This document shows, in pieces, positions 22,294 through 32,827 of a DNA stretch of 64,000 nucleotides. Location: assembly GCA_019677205.1 (NCBI GenBank), contig JAAMXY010000449.1, positions 42,158 to 106,157 on the forward strand, given 5' to 3'. The notes beneath the pieces were generated by a model. The model saw only the letters and a program-made list of their open reading frames with translations. It did not search any database and was not told the origin of the DNA. The position numbers and the translations under genes were made by a program. This DNA is from Pinguiococcus pyrenoidosus. Taxonomy: Eukaryota > Sar > Pinguiophyceae > Pinguiochrysidales > Pinguiochrysidaceae. Positions within the stretch are counted from its first letter, which is position 1. Every line of letters starts with the position of its first letter.

Positions 22294-22575
22294 GTTCCCC
22301 CAGGTCCGAAAGCGGAGGTTCAGATGCTAGGACGCGCTAAACGACGCTGCGGCCCTTCTGTGGCCCAGAGATATCCGCCTCACAATCGTGTTCAGAAGCG
22401 ACAAAAGTCAAAAGGTATCGATAAAATGCAACTCACAACGCGCCATTTTGAGACTCCATCCGTCACAGTTTTCCCGCCAAAAAGTTCATTTGTTTTTTTC
22501 GTTTGTCGCAGTTTGAGAAACGCGTCTTGTGACGGCGGTGCTCTGCCGCTTTTGCCGTGTACGCGCCCGTCAGCC
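22294..22575. promoter_or_regulatory. Bidirectional promoter, eIF4A-III / POLA2, with E2F-like site
   Basis: A 282-bp head-to-head spacer. TTTTCCCGCCAAAAA at 22469-22483 is a textbook E2F/DP site, placed about 95 bp upstream of the start codon of a DNA replication gene, where such control is expected in plants and animals. Confidence 0.5.
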
Positions 22576-25275
22576 ATGGAAATCTCGCTGGGAGCTGTGG
22601 TGAAGGCCTTTGGAGCCGTGAACGAGCAGCTGGAGGCGCCCAGTGACGCCGAATTTGCGAAGGGGACAGTGCGTTCAAAGCGTTTCGAGATGTTTGAAGC
22701 CTGTGTTGCACTGATGAATCCGTCGAAACTCTCTTCGTACGCAGGGCCACGAGGAGCTGCGGTTACTCCTCAGCCTCTGCAGGCAGTACAATTTGACCGC
22801 AGAGTCGCTCGCGCAGCAATGGGAGGCGTTTTGCGTGAACAGCCCCACGGAGCTCAAGCTGGACGTACGCAGTCTCGAGCGGCTGCGCGGCGAGCTCGAG
22901 AAAGCGGATCGCAAGCGCGCTCAAACGCCTGCGAGTTCGAGGCGGTCGCTGGACCGGGCGTCTCTGGACAAGATCGCGCGCAAGTCCGGCGCGTTCACTC
23001 CGGAGTCCACGAAGAAGCGCCAAGCCTCTCTCTTCTCGACGCCGAATGGGCAGCCCCTGAAGGTGCCGCGCAGGAACGACGGCGTGATCAGTCCAAGTTC
23101 CGTGCAAAGCCCGATGATAGCGAGCGCCGGCTCGCAGAACTACGAGACGCGTGACAACGCCGGTCATCGGGTGGCTGAATGGAATCTCAGCGCGGTAGGG
23201 CTTGCCAAGCTGAAGGTGCCGTTCTTGCGTGCGAGAGCTCATCTGCTCTACTTGCTGTCGGGCAGGGCCATCGGCCGCCTTTGGAGGCCTCCTCCGGCGC
23301 GTCTGGAGCTCGATGCGAAGTTGGTGTCCTGGACGGCGTCGGAGACAGATATCGCTACATGTTTACCACCCTTCAGGAACGCTCCGACGCGATCGATGCA
23401 AGAATCCGTAGACTCAGTGACGACATTGTCGAGCAGAAGACATCTTCACTGCAGATCATGGCGGTCGGCGTTCCGCAGCAGGTGCGCCAACGATGAGCGA
23501 TGCCAGAGCTCGCGTGTCTTCGACATTCAGGGCTTTCGTTGGCAAGAGATGACCTGGTCGCCTTCATCTAGGAGCCAGTCTTGGTCTGCGGGCGGATCGT
23601 GTGTGAAGCTGCGATGGGCCGCATGAACAAGACGTCTGTGGTGCTGGAGGGCTCGAGGCGGGACTCTGCGGGAAGAAGGGTTCTCCTTGACCTTTCTCGG
23701 TTGAAGAGCTTCTCGCTGTTTCCAGGTCCTGCCAGGTTGAATGCAGGAAATCTAGGCAGGCATCAGTGATCTCACAGCTCTTCGTGGTCTGGGCAGGGCA
23801 AATCCTTGGCGTGGAGGGAGTTTACTCGGGGGGCGCAAAGATGCTGGTGCATCGCTTCGTTGAACCCGTGCCGCGTCCTCTTCCACGCACGAACAAGGAT
23901 GCCCTCGTGGAATACCATCATGGGCCTGACAAGCAGGTACGGAACCCCACGACCATCGTGTTCAGCGCTCGGTGCTTTGCCCTCGACGATCGGATGGACC
24001 GTGTTTGTGTTGATCAGCGGCCCTCTGACCACCACCACCACCACCACCACAACAACAACAACAACGACACCAACAACAACAAACATTGTAGGGTGGAAAA
24101 GGGCTCAGCATCTTCATCGCCTCTGGTCCGTATACGACCGAGGACAATCTGAAGTACCAGCCTTTCCTGGATCTCCTGAACGTGGTGAAGCTGAAGCGAC
24201 CGGATGTCGTCATTCTCATGGGGCCGTTCGTCGACGCCCGGCATCCGATGGTGGCTGACGGCGAATGCCAAGTCGAAGGGTGAGCGCGCTCTCACAGCGA
24301 TGTTCTGGCGCTCCAAGTCTTCACAATGATTCGCTCATCTCTTCAGGGACAACGGCATGGAGTTCGTCGACATGGAGACGCTCTTTCAGTATCAGATCAG
24401 CATGTCCATGCGGAGGCTCTTTGAAGACGAGCCACAGCTGCCAACGAAGTTTGTGATGCTTCCGTCGCTCCAGGACGCCTTCCACGAGTTTGTGTTCCCT
24501 CAGCCACCCTTGCAGGATCGTGTCAGGAAGGGTCTCAAGAGCCCGTTCTTCGACGGAGAGAAGCTCTTCTCGCTCGGTGAGCTGCTGTGTATCGTTGCGA
24601 AGGGAAGCCCAATGAGCTAACACCATCGGTCCTTGGGGGGAAAAAAAAACAGACCTTCCCGGCGTGGGCGACCAGGAGCGGGTTTCTTGCGTATCAAATC
24701 CGGCGCAGTTCAAGCTCAATGAAGTCAGCTTAGCGGCCGTCAGCACCGACGTGCTCTTCCACATGGGCTGCGAAGAAGTGAGCGCGAACGTGGGGAATCG
24801 ACTGGGCCGTCTCTGTCACTACCTGCATCAGCAAAGAAGCCTCTACCCTCTGTTTCCGCCGCCCGCCGATGGCCCCGGCGGCTCACCGTCGCAGTTGGAT
24901 TTCAGGTGATTTTTTTTCCGCTTTGCTCTTCTCTTTCTTATGCTGTTTTCGGTAGGACTCGGCGTAGAAGCGTAGAAGCGTCAGCTCATCGTGAGCATAC
25001 TGACAAGAGCTACTTTGCGAAGGCACGCGGAGGCGTGGGATCTGCTCCAGACCCCCGACATCCTGATTGTTCCCACCAGACTGGCGTACTTCGTGAAGGA
25101 GATCAATGGCTGCCTCTGCATCAATCCAGGTCAGCTCGTGAAGGGCGTTACGGGCGGCACCTTTGCGATGGTCAGCGTGCACCCTCTCTCGAAGGACACA
25201 CTAGATAAAATGACGGAAGATGCAGTGTCCCACAGCGTACCAGAGCGGACTTGTGTCGAGATCCTGCGCATCTAG
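22576..25275 (+). CDS. POLA2: DNA polymerase alpha subunit B (primase-associated regulatory subunit)
   Basis: Nine exons join in phase: 22576-22668, 22745-23194, 23266-23481, 23572-23725, 23797-23936, 24092-24279, 24347-24576, 24653-24905 and 25008-25275, giving 663 aa (human 598). Evidence in order: the N-terminal helical domain (HEELRLLLSLCRQYN), a Ser/Lys linker, GDRYRYMFTTLQERSD, the OB-fold text VLVCGRIVCEAA, QILGVEGVYSGG, then the inactive phosphoesterase domain with FIASGPYTTEDNL, PDVVILMGPFVDARH, FVMLPSLQDAFHEFVFPQPP, STDVLFHMGCEEVS, and the end YFVKEINGCLCINPGQLVKG. The subunit tethers Pol alpha-primase during replication initiation. The acceptor of exon 9 is the least certain boundary. 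Intron 5 contains a CAC/AAC repeat. Confidence 0.92.
24028..24083 (+). repeat. CAC then AAC trinucleotide microsatellite in a POLA2 intron
   Basis: About eight CAC units run directly into about ten AAC units, in the intron between exons ending at 23936 and starting at 24092. The run ends just before the ATTGTAG acceptor and stretches the intron to 155 nt, longer than its neighbours. Confidence 0.85.
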
Positions 25276-25730
25276 TCAGCCCCATAGCTCCGCCGCGTAG
25301 TGGGAAGAGGAGCTTGATCGGCAATTGCATGAAACCGTTCTTCTTCTTCTTCTTCTTCTTCTTCTTCTTCTTCTGCTTCTTCTTCTTCTTCTTCAAATTG
25401 CCGGGACTCCAGCACTAGCCGAACGGAGGCGTTGCGGAAGAAGAGCGGGAAAGACCACATGCATGGGAAATGACCGAGTTAAGAATCGCTACGAATAACG
25501 TGCACTTCACTTCGCTTCACGCAATTCACTCAGGGTCAGTCCTGGTGTACTTCGGCTGACGCAGCTATCTTGGGAACACTCTAGCTCTTGACAGCCCCGG
25601 ACCCTTCCTTTCCTGATTCTAGGCCAATCCTGCTAGGCAACGCGGCGCAGCACAGACTCTGCAACAATAGAGCTTTGCGTCTCGCGTGCGGGGCCAAAGG
25701 TAGGCCGCAGCTGATCGCCCAGCGCGTGCA
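25276..25730. other. Tail-to-tail spacer, POLA2 / G-beta, with CTT repeat
   Basis: A 455-bp gap holding both 3' UTRs. At 25338-25394 there is a CTT microsatellite (GAA on the other strand) with one CTG interruption. No gene or other feature was recognised. Confidence 0.5.
25338..25394. repeat. CTT/GAA microsatellite
   Basis: About 19 trinucleotide units with a single interruption, immediately downstream of POLA2. It produces spurious polylysine, polyglutamate and polyserine frames that are not genes. Confidence 0.9.
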
Positions 25731-26930
25731 TTATGCCCAAACTTTCAAAAGGGTGTCCCAAGAACCTGTTGCTAGACTTTCGCCCGAGATGTTGATTCCC
25801 AGACACGACACACGGTTCTCGTGACCTTGAAGAGAGAACGAAGGATTCGTTTCCTGCGATCCCGAAGGACCGACGTCGGACGTTAGCCACCTTCCCGTCG
25901 ATTCGAAGCGGAGGCCGCCCTACCTGGCCGTTTGCAAGTGTATCCCATCCGTGACAGTTGTAGTCGTCGTAGCCGGCGAAGAGAATGCGGCCCGAGCTGG
26001 AGAATGCCACCGATGTAATCCCGCAGATGATCTTCTTGCTCTCGAAGAGGTTGAGCTCGTTGTAGCTTCGCATGTCGAATATGCGGCAGTGCGAGTCGTC
26101 GGAGCCGGTGCCAAAGGCGTTGCCGTCGGGGAAGAATTGCACGGAGTTGATGTCCGACTCGTGCCCATGGAACGTCTGCACACACTCGCCCATTCGGGTG
26201 TCCCACACCTTGGCATTTGCGTCGCACGAGCCGGACACAAAGACGTTGCCCTCTCCACCTTGGACCGACACGCTCATCACGTCCCCGGCATGCTCCGTGA
26301 AGGTGGTGGTGGCCGCGCCACTCTCGATATCCCAGAGAATGCAGGTCGAGTCGCCCGACGACGTCACGATCTTCTGCGGACTGATGAAGCGACAGCAGGA
26401 CAGGTACCCGTCGTGGGCCGCGAGCTCCTTGGTCGCTCGCAGCACCGGGCTCTCGGTCAGCTTGTAGATGGAGCAGAGGTTGTCGAGGCCGCCGCAGGCC
26501 ACGAGCTCGTTGGACGACGGCTCGAACGCACAGGTCATGACCCAGGAGGACCGCAGCGGGATGGATTGGACTTTCCCCATGTTCAGGGCGTTCCAGATGA
26601 TAAGCTTCCCGTCCTACAGCACGACGCATGCTTCCTCAGGAGACAGCACACGGGAGCTTGGTATCCAGCATGCTGCTCAGCACTTACTTGACTGGCCGAC
26701 ACGAGATGCGTGCCGTTGTTCTTCTCGCCGCCCCAGTGCAGGGCGTAGACCTTCCCGAAGTGTCCTTTGAGAATCCGCCTCGTCTTGATCACCGCCGTCA
26801 AAGCCTTGGGGGACACGCTGGCGGTGGCCATGCCTCCCGTATTTTTCTCATTGCGAAGCGTCTCGATCTGCGCCTTCAGCTCCTCCGCCTGGCGCTTCGC
26901 TTCGGCGATCCGCTCCTCGACGTCTCCCAT
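25731..26930 (-). CDS. Heterotrimeric G-protein beta subunit (WD40)
   Basis: Exons 26930-26688, 26613-25924 and 25853-25731 join in phase 0 to give 351 aa (human GNB1 340). The N-terminal helix ([20 protein letters not shown]) is followed by [18 protein letters not shown] and seven WD repeats: VSASQ|DGKLIIW across a splice, [78 protein letters not shown] and the end [19 protein letters not shown]. The last splice uses a CTAAC branch site and a CGCAG acceptor. The match is to the classical G-beta family rather than RACK1. It binds a G-gamma and couples receptors to G-alpha. No G-gamma or G-alpha gene lies in the window. An acceptor-like sequence immediately before the ATG suggests a spliced 5' UTR. 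Confidence 0.94.
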
Positions 26931-27783
26931 CTGCACGCAAGTACTGGAGCTTCGACCTCGACGCAACGACGCTTTCCCACGAGGCACACGCGCAGAGTTC
27001 GGGCGGGGCCGAGACGATCGGCAGCAATGCTCTCGACGTCGCGGCGGCCTTAGCTACCCTGGGAAAGGCTTGCGCTTGCGATCGTCCACTTCTGCATCAT
27101 CAGGTGGGCTTTCAAGGCTGCTGCACGACGGTCAGTTTCTCCGCTCTCGAGAAAGGGAAGATGCACCGCACCTGTACAAATCCCGATCCCGACAGGAAAT
27201 TCATATTCTTTCGGGTCCCACCAGTTTCTTCCATCCTCCTTTCTCTTCGCTGGAGCCCTACGGAGCCCCAATCTCCGGATTCTCGGGACCTTGGGGGATC
27301 GCAGCTCCGCTGAAGTTCACGGCTGCCAAGCTCTTGACGTGGATGGACTGAGGTGTGCACATGATACTTCGACGCTTTGCTATGTATTCGATTACTTCGG
27401 CGCCATGTCGTAACATCATCCCGATAGGGCCACACCACCGCCGTCAGATACCCACCCAGCGCTGGGTTCGCGGCAGGCACGGGAACTTCTCATTACGCAT
27501 TCCAGTCCATTCTCTTTTGCTTGGGATGACAGAATCCTCCAGCAGAGCCAGGCGGCTCGTCCATCCTACCAACAGGCGGTATCGAAGATACCAGTCGACA
27601 TGCTCATCTGGCATTCCTGCTTCGGTCGACGTCCCCTGAAGCGTGGGGGATGGGGCCAACGTGTACCCGCCTTGGCGCTATGAAAAGAAGAGCACTTGAT
27701 AGTGGGATAAAGACAAGGATTCCTCGGCAGATTATCCATTGGCGATCGCGCTTGACGCGATCGCCAAAAGCAAGCAGGCAGTT
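26931..27783. other. Spacer upstream of G-beta and downstream of ZNF598
   Basis: An 853-bp tandem region, the longest apparently gene-free stretch in the window. It should contain the G-beta promoter and 5' UTR and the ZNF598 3' UTR. The small open frames in it have no family resemblance or convincing splice context. The only clear structure is the perfect inverted repeat at 27739-27767. Confidence 0.35.
27739..27767. repeat. Perfect 12-bp inverted repeat (stem-loop) beyond the ZNF598 stop
   Basis: TTGGCGATCGCG at 27739-27750 and its exact complement CGCGATCGCCAA at 27756-27767 are separated by 5 nt. Each arm contains the palindrome GCGATCGC. It begins 17 nt after the more likely ZNF598 stop (27784-27786, minus strand), so it would fall in that mRNA's 3' UTR as a very stable hairpin. 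Confidence 0.7.
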
Positions 27784-30071
27784 CTACATTGCCCCTTTCT
27801 TTCTTGGACGTATCACTCTCATTGTGGACACCTTGGGAGCAGCCCGGCCTGAGCCCCCACCAGCTGCTGCCGTCAGCGCCATCACATTCCCACTTCCCGA
27901 ACCCTGCTTGCGGGGCTTTGAGCGAGCCTTCCGCTTCGCAGAGCTACCACTACCCTTACTCTGGGCAGAAAGATCAGGATACGCGGCTCGGTTGCGGGCT
28001 GGCGGCGGAGCGGAAGGCGTTGGACGCGGTGCAGGCGCGGGCGGGGTAGCGCGTGCTGGGATGGGCGCCGCCGAAGGCAGCGGAGCCTGCGGTGGCAGAT
28101 AGGGACTCGAACGAGCGGGCTCCCTGGAAGCTCTCGACGGGCTTGAGGTCGACGGTGCGAATGCTGCTGCAGTGCGGCCTGTACTTCTCGAGCTGGTGGT
28201 CGCTCCCCACGGTGCCCCCCCCGCTGTTGCCTAGGTTGGCGGCGTTCCAGGCGCGACCCATCAGACTCGTGGAGGAATCGTGCTGCGCGACCGAATAGCC
28301 CGTCAGCCCTACCTTCTGCTGACGACCTCCATATGGCACCGGTCGAAGGGGCGGCTTCTTCTTCTTCCGTCGAGCCTTGGGAAGTGCGGGATACAGATCC
28401 TCGAAGGTCTGCGCCTTCGACTCCGCTCGGCGGCCCCAGCTGCCGGAGACCTGTGGACGGAAAGCGGCATTGACAAACCCCCCGCCGCCGCCTGCGCCAT
28501 CGAGACCGGCGCGCACCGCGTCGGCCGCAGCGGACTGCTCCCTAGAGGATGCGCCTCCACGGGCTGCATTGTACGCCGCCAGCGCTGGTGTTTGGCGCGC
28601 AACCGGCGCAACCGCATTGATGAAGTTGTTCCCTCTCCTTGCTGCCGCTGCCGCATGCCGCGAGGAGCCTGCCCGGGACGACAGGAGGACCATCAGCTTC
28701 TGGCCCGCGCGGGGAAATCAAAGCACTGGCTCTGTGTCCCTACCTGCCGACAGCTCGGGGAACGCGGCGGCGTCGTCCTCCACCCTTGCCGACGCGCTTC
28801 TGCTTGCTCGCATCTGTTCCTCTACCTCTCGCACCCGCTCTATGCTTTCTGAAGTGAGGCTATAATCCCATGCACCCTCCTCTATTTCCTCCTTCTTCTC
28901 CTCCTCCTGGCGCTGCTGCCGCACGCCGTTGAATTGGATGTCTAGCCGCAATGGCCTGCTGGAGCCAATCTGGGAGGCCTGCTCTGAAAATGGATGAACG
29001 GCGAGAATGTGATCCTCCAAGTCCGCCTCCGTCTCAAAGACGACGAATCTATCGCTAAGGCAACCCGGATCAGGGCATAGGAAGTGCATGTTCTTGAAGT
29101 GCTTCTCGAGAGCCTTGTAGTCCTTGTAGTACCGCTTCGGCCTGCACAGCGGACGCTCCCGCTTAGCCTTTCAGTTCTCCTCCTCGCCTCGTGAGAAGCG
29201 CGACGATCTACGTACGTGCCGCCATTCTGCCGGGTGCAGATGTGGCAGTTCATGTGGTCTTGGTTGAGGTGCCGGAAGAGCTCGCTCTTGTCATAGAAGA
29301 ATCGCTTGCAAAGACCACACTGCGGATGTCCTTCAAAGCCCTTCGTGGGATCTCCTTCCCTGGACATACGAGTATCGCCATCAGCACTGGGGTCTCCGAG
29401 GCCTCCTTCGAGCGTGGGAAAGGACAAGTGCATCCGTCGCCCCGTGCTGTACCTTCGATGCGCTTCCAAACCTTGCGGGGTGAACAGGGGCATCTCCGCC
29501 ACGAAGGAGGCGTTGTGCTTCATGCAGATGTGGCAGAACTCCATGCCGTGCTCTTCCCTGGTGTGCCTCTCGAGCTGCTTGACGCTCGCAAAAGGCTCAT
29601 GGTTCAAATGGCAAGCCGGGACCCAGCAAATCGGCGACTCCAGCTTGAATATCTCGGTGACGAAGTAGTGCCGCGGAAAGAACATTCCCGCCTTGTCCTC
29701 AAACACCATGTCCGGCCCGGCGTTTTCCCCCCAGATGTTGTACTCCTGGTACGGTCGCTCACCACCCGGCATGCTGCACACGACCTTGTCCAACTCCTGC
29801 TTGCAGAAGACGCAGTTCTGGTCGTTCATCAGCTTGCGAAGGCGGTAGTAGCACACGCTGCACACGCCGCGGTGGTTGCACTCGCCGACCGCCGAGAGGC
29901 GCTTCTCCCCAAACTCTTCGCAGCAAAGGAAGCACTGCGACAGAGAAAGAAAGCGAGGAAGAGAGAGGGCCATCAGCTGGAAACGGACGCGACGTCCGAC
30001 TTCTGAACACAGCAGCGCTTTACCATCGAAGCGTCATTTGATGACGCGGACGCCAGGGCCTCGTCGGCCAT
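27784..30071 (-). CDS. ZNF598: ZNF598/Hel2-type RING and C2H2 E3 ubiquitin ligase
   Basis: Exons 30071-30024, 29934-29453, 29359-29216, 29141-28744 and 28668 onward join in phase. The RING reads CFLCCEEFGEKRLSAVGEC, then HRGVCSVC and NCVFCKQ. LFTPQGLEAHRR|EGD, then GFEGHPQCGLCKRFFYD, LFRHLNQDHMNCHIC and YYKDYKALEKHF with FLCPDPGC give the C2H2 array in Hel2 order, followed by DLYPALPKA, the usual FPALP-like motif. The protein ubiquitinates small-subunit proteins of collided ribosomes. The intron 29452-29360 is 93 nt, in frame and free of stops, so an unspliced form would insert 31 residues. The 3' end is ambiguous: one frame stops at 27974, but a shift through an acceptor near 28093 continues in a basic Pro/Ala-rich tail to 27784, which looks more like coding sequence. 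Confidence 0.88.
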
Positions 30072-30596
30072 CTTCTTCCGCGCTCCTTCGGATCCCACTG
30101 AAAATCTGGCGCCGCGCGAGTGGCTTAGAAGCACTCCGATTCCGTGGTGGACTCGTCGACGCAAAGAGAGGCAGCGCCTCCGCCAACGGCGCACCGCTTA
30201 ATTACTTGGAGAACTTGTCGACGGCAATCCCGACTCGATGATATGCATAACTTTTGATATTTTTATCTCTATAGTTTTATATATTTTTTAATAAAATATA
30301 ATTTCAATATAATCATTTAAAATAATAATAAAACATTAAATATATACCAATTCTTGATTCTGAGTTTCACAGCAAGTGCGAACGCTTCAGGCCGGACTTC
30401 TGGTTGCTGGGCCGGTTATGAAAGTCCCATGGTTGCGGTGAGGCCGGCGACGTGGTTTCACCCCCAGCGGGACAGACGGACCCGCAATCCTCAAGTTGCT
30501 CTCTCCCACGTATCCGAGATCTACATCTTGAAGCAGGCATCCCGCGTCGCGCCTTGCAGACCGATCTTGTGCCTCCCGAAGCGCCTCCGTGTCAGC
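30072..30596. promoter_or_regulatory. Bidirectional promoter, ZNF598 / YbaB, with AT-rich island
   Basis: A 525-bp head-to-head spacer. Positions about 30241-30355 are almost pure A/T (TATATATTTTTTAATAAAAT, AATAATAATAAAAC) within otherwise GC-rich DNA. A weak E2F-like CTGGCGCCG lies at about 30107-30115, close to the ZNF598 start. Confidence 0.4.
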
Positions 30597-31058
30597 ATGA
30601 AGGGGTTTTCGCTTTTGATTCTCGCGCTGTGCGTGGCCGTGTCCCAATGCTTCGTCCCCAGCGGCGCTGTGCGGACGCCCACCTATCTCGGCCTCTTCGG
30701 TGGTGGCAGCGGTGAGAAGGAGGGCGGCGGTGGCGGAGGCGGCGGCCTCGGCAACATGATGGAGCAGATGAAGCAGGCGCAGGAGATCCAGAAGCGCGTG
30801 GCGGAAATGCAGAAGAGGGCCGAGGCGGAGCGCATCACCGGCGAGAGCTCCGACGGCCTCGTCAAGGTGGTCTTCACTGGCCAGTCCTCCGTCCAGGAGA
30901 CCGTGATCGACGATGCGAAGCTCTCCGAGGGCAACGCGGCCGTGTGTGCGTCCGTCACGGAGGCCATCCGGGATGGACAGGAGAAGTGCACCAAGTACAT
31001 GATGAAGGAGGCCCAGGAGGTCTACCAGTCCATGGGACTTCCCTCGCCCAACCAGTAA
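30597..31058 (+). CDS. YbaB/EbfC nucleoid-associated protein, predicted plastid-targeted
   Basis: A single exon of 153 aa. Residues 1-18 form a signal peptide (MKGFSLLILALCVAVSQC), followed by FVPSGAVRTPTYLG, where Phe sits at the likely cleavage site and the next stretch is basic and hydroxylated. This is the bipartite presequence of red-derived secondary plastids (ASAFAP-like). A Gly-rich linker leads to GNMMEQMKQAQEIQKRVAEM, the coiled N-terminal helix of YbaB/EbfC, and then SSDGLVKVVFTGQSSVQETVIDDA, continuing in family order. YbaB proteins bind DNA as dimers and probably help to organise the plastid nucleoid. An in-frame open stretch upstream of 30597 exists but would hide the signal peptide. 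Confidence 0.88.
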   Translation: MKGFSLLILALCVAVSQCFVPSGAVRTPTYLGLFGGGSGEKEGGGGGGGGLGNMMEQMKQAQEIQKRVAEMQKRAEAERITGESSDGLVKVVFTGQSSVQETVIDDAKLSEGNAAVCASVTEAIRDGQEKCTKYMMKEAQEVYQSMGLPSPNQ

Positions 31059-31223
31059 GCACACCGGGAGTGCGCTGCTCACAGCTGTTGTTGCCGGTGA
31101 TGGAAGGAAGCGAAGCAGGCCGAAGCGCAGCGATGCGAACACAGTGCTCAACTTTCTTCTTTTTGGTTGATCTCGACCTGCCGCCGGTGGCTGCGGGCGG
31201 CTCGGTGCGAAGGTCTCCTCGCG

Positions 31224-32330
31224 CTAGTTCTCGTCGCTGAGGATGCTCAGCCTCCAAAAGTCCTCCGGGGTCCCCCCTGGCGGCGTATGCAGATGGCGAT
31301 GCCTGGAATTCGCCTGCACAAAATCTGCCTTGCTGGCGATGGCCCCAGACTCGTAGAGCGCCTCGATGAATTTCTCGCACTCCTCACACGTACATCCATT
31401 CATCTTCCGCCGCTGCTCCTGGTTCCGGACAACTTCATGAAATCGGAACGGCGCATCGCGGCGCGACGTCTCTGGACGTGCAGAGGTGCGCTTGCACACC
31501 TCTGCACCCAAGGATCTGCGGCTATGGATCTGAGCTTGCTGGGCGTTGCTAGCGTTCGCGCCCAGCGTTCTCCGGCGCAGCATTGGTCGGTCGGTGCCGT
31601 TCTCGTTCTGTGGACGGGCCCGCTTGTTCCTACTGCTGTCTGGACCGCCCGGGCCGCACCTCACCATTGTCGCGGTCTCGTCTCCACTTCCATCTCCGCT
31701 GCGCTTCCCGTTCCCAAGCTTCTGATTCGGATGCTTGGCGCGGAGCCCTTTTGCGGAGGACAACGTGTCCTTCGCAGGCGAGTCAGCGTCCGCATTCCCC
31801 TTGCTGCGTCGGGAAGTGAACGTGCTTTTCAAATCCCTTTCGCCCTTTCGTGGCGTCTTGGTACTTTGCTGCTCTACCTTCGCACCATTGGGTGGTTTGT
31901 CCGGCCCCTTGGCCGTCTTCCTGTCGTCGGCCGCAGTCTCCGACTGTCGGATTTCCGCCTGGACTTCGTTCAAGGAATCCAGCAGCTCGGCATAGACAGC
32001 GTTTCCCGTATCGGCTGGACCAGAGACCCGAGAAGTCCCGGATCCTTGCAGCGCCGACTTTAGAATCGGGAGCGCGCGCTGCAAGATGCTGTCAAAGCTC
32101 TTGTAGGTCTTTAGGCGGCGCTGAAAGGCCTGGCACCGACCGCGAAGTTTCTTTATGGTCCTCGCATCCGCCTCTGCCCTCGCTTTCCACTCGAGCCGCT
32201 CGCTTTCCGTGATCTCAGCTGCACGCGTTGCATCCGTGGCTCTCGCTCCCCGCAGCTCCGCGAGCTCTTTCTGGCTTCTGTGGAGTCGGTCGCCAAGCTG
32301 CTGGTACAGCTGGAGAATCTCCGGATCCAT
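31224..32330 (-). CDS. CtIP/Sae2/COM1-like DNA end-resection factor
   Basis: A single exon of 368 aa. The N-terminus (ILQLYQQLGDRLHRSQKEL onward) is a predicted coiled coil, as in the tetramerisation region of CtIP. The middle is a long disordered Ser/Lys/Arg segment. The C-terminal domain is diagnostic: FHEVVRNQEQRRKMNGCTC, CEECEKFIEAL (the CxxC motif), SRHRHLHTPPGGTPEDFW (SRHR and the TPxxFW end). CtIP/Sae2 activates Mre11 nuclease to start resection of double-strand breaks and, with Spo11, works in meiosis. It shares a promoter with SAM50 that contains an E2F-like TGGCGGGAA, consistent with S-phase expression, though that is inference. Confidence 0.88.
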   Translation of the reverse strand: MDPEILQLYQQLGDRLHRSQKELAELRGARATDATRAAEITESERLEWKARAEADARTIKKLRGRCQAFQRRLKTYKSFDSILQRALPILKSALQGSGTSRVSGPADTGNAVYAELLDSLNEVQAEIRQSETAADDRKTAKGPDKPPNGAKVEQQSTKTPRKGERDLKSTFTSRRSKGNADADSPAKDTLSSAKGLRAKHPNQKLGNGKRSGDGSGDETATMVRCGPGGPDSSRNKRARPQNENGTDRPMLRRRTLGANASNAQQAQIHSRRSLGAEVCKRTSARPETSRRDAPFRFHEVVRNQEQRRKMNGCTCEECEKFIEALYESGAIASKADFVQANSRHRHLHTPPGGTPEDFWRLSILSDEN

Positions 32331-32827
32331 CGCTGGGCCACGTGCGAGGTTAGTGGCCTCCCGAAGGCATCTGGCAAAGAAGCGCCGGAGAATGGGTCGA
32401 GGCTCCGAGGGGACGGAGAGAGTTTCGGGGAGGTGAAAAAAGTTGAACCTTCTGGCGGGAACTGTATTTCAAAATCAACGACATGTCAGCATCTACCAAT
32501 GAAAACATGGATTTACTAGAAATACAAGACATATTCTTTGACTAAATGAGTTGACAAACACAAAATCTAAATTCAAATATATTTGGGGTTTTCGGAACAA
32601 GTGTTCAGCTGTGCTTTAGGAGAGACAAGATTCCCTGTTCCGAAGAGGCGTGACAGAGGGAGCACGCTGCGAAAGCAGGGGTACCCACCTTCCCGTAGTA
32701 CCCATCCCGGCGATCTTTCGCGCTGCGGAGTCGCTTGTGCGGCGACGCCTCCGTCTCTTCCTCTCACATCGCGACCGCGCTCACCTGCACACACCGCTTC
32801 GCAGCCCGGGTATCAGGAGAGACGAAA
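32331..32827. promoter_or_regulatory. Bidirectional promoter, CtIP-like / SAM50, with AT-rich island
   Basis: A 497-bp head-to-head spacer. TGGCGGGAA lies at 32453-32461. It is followed at about 32462-32590 by a stretch poor in G and C, where the rest of the region is GC-rich. Confidence 0.4.

Noticed and set aside
25172-25460. Polylysine/polyglutamate open frames
   Set aside because: Produced by the CTT/GAA microsatellite; no start context or homology.
27739-27767. GCGATCGC palindromes as evidence of cyanobacterial DNA
   Set aside because: Only two copies, both in one hairpin; the surroundings are ordinary nuclear sequence.
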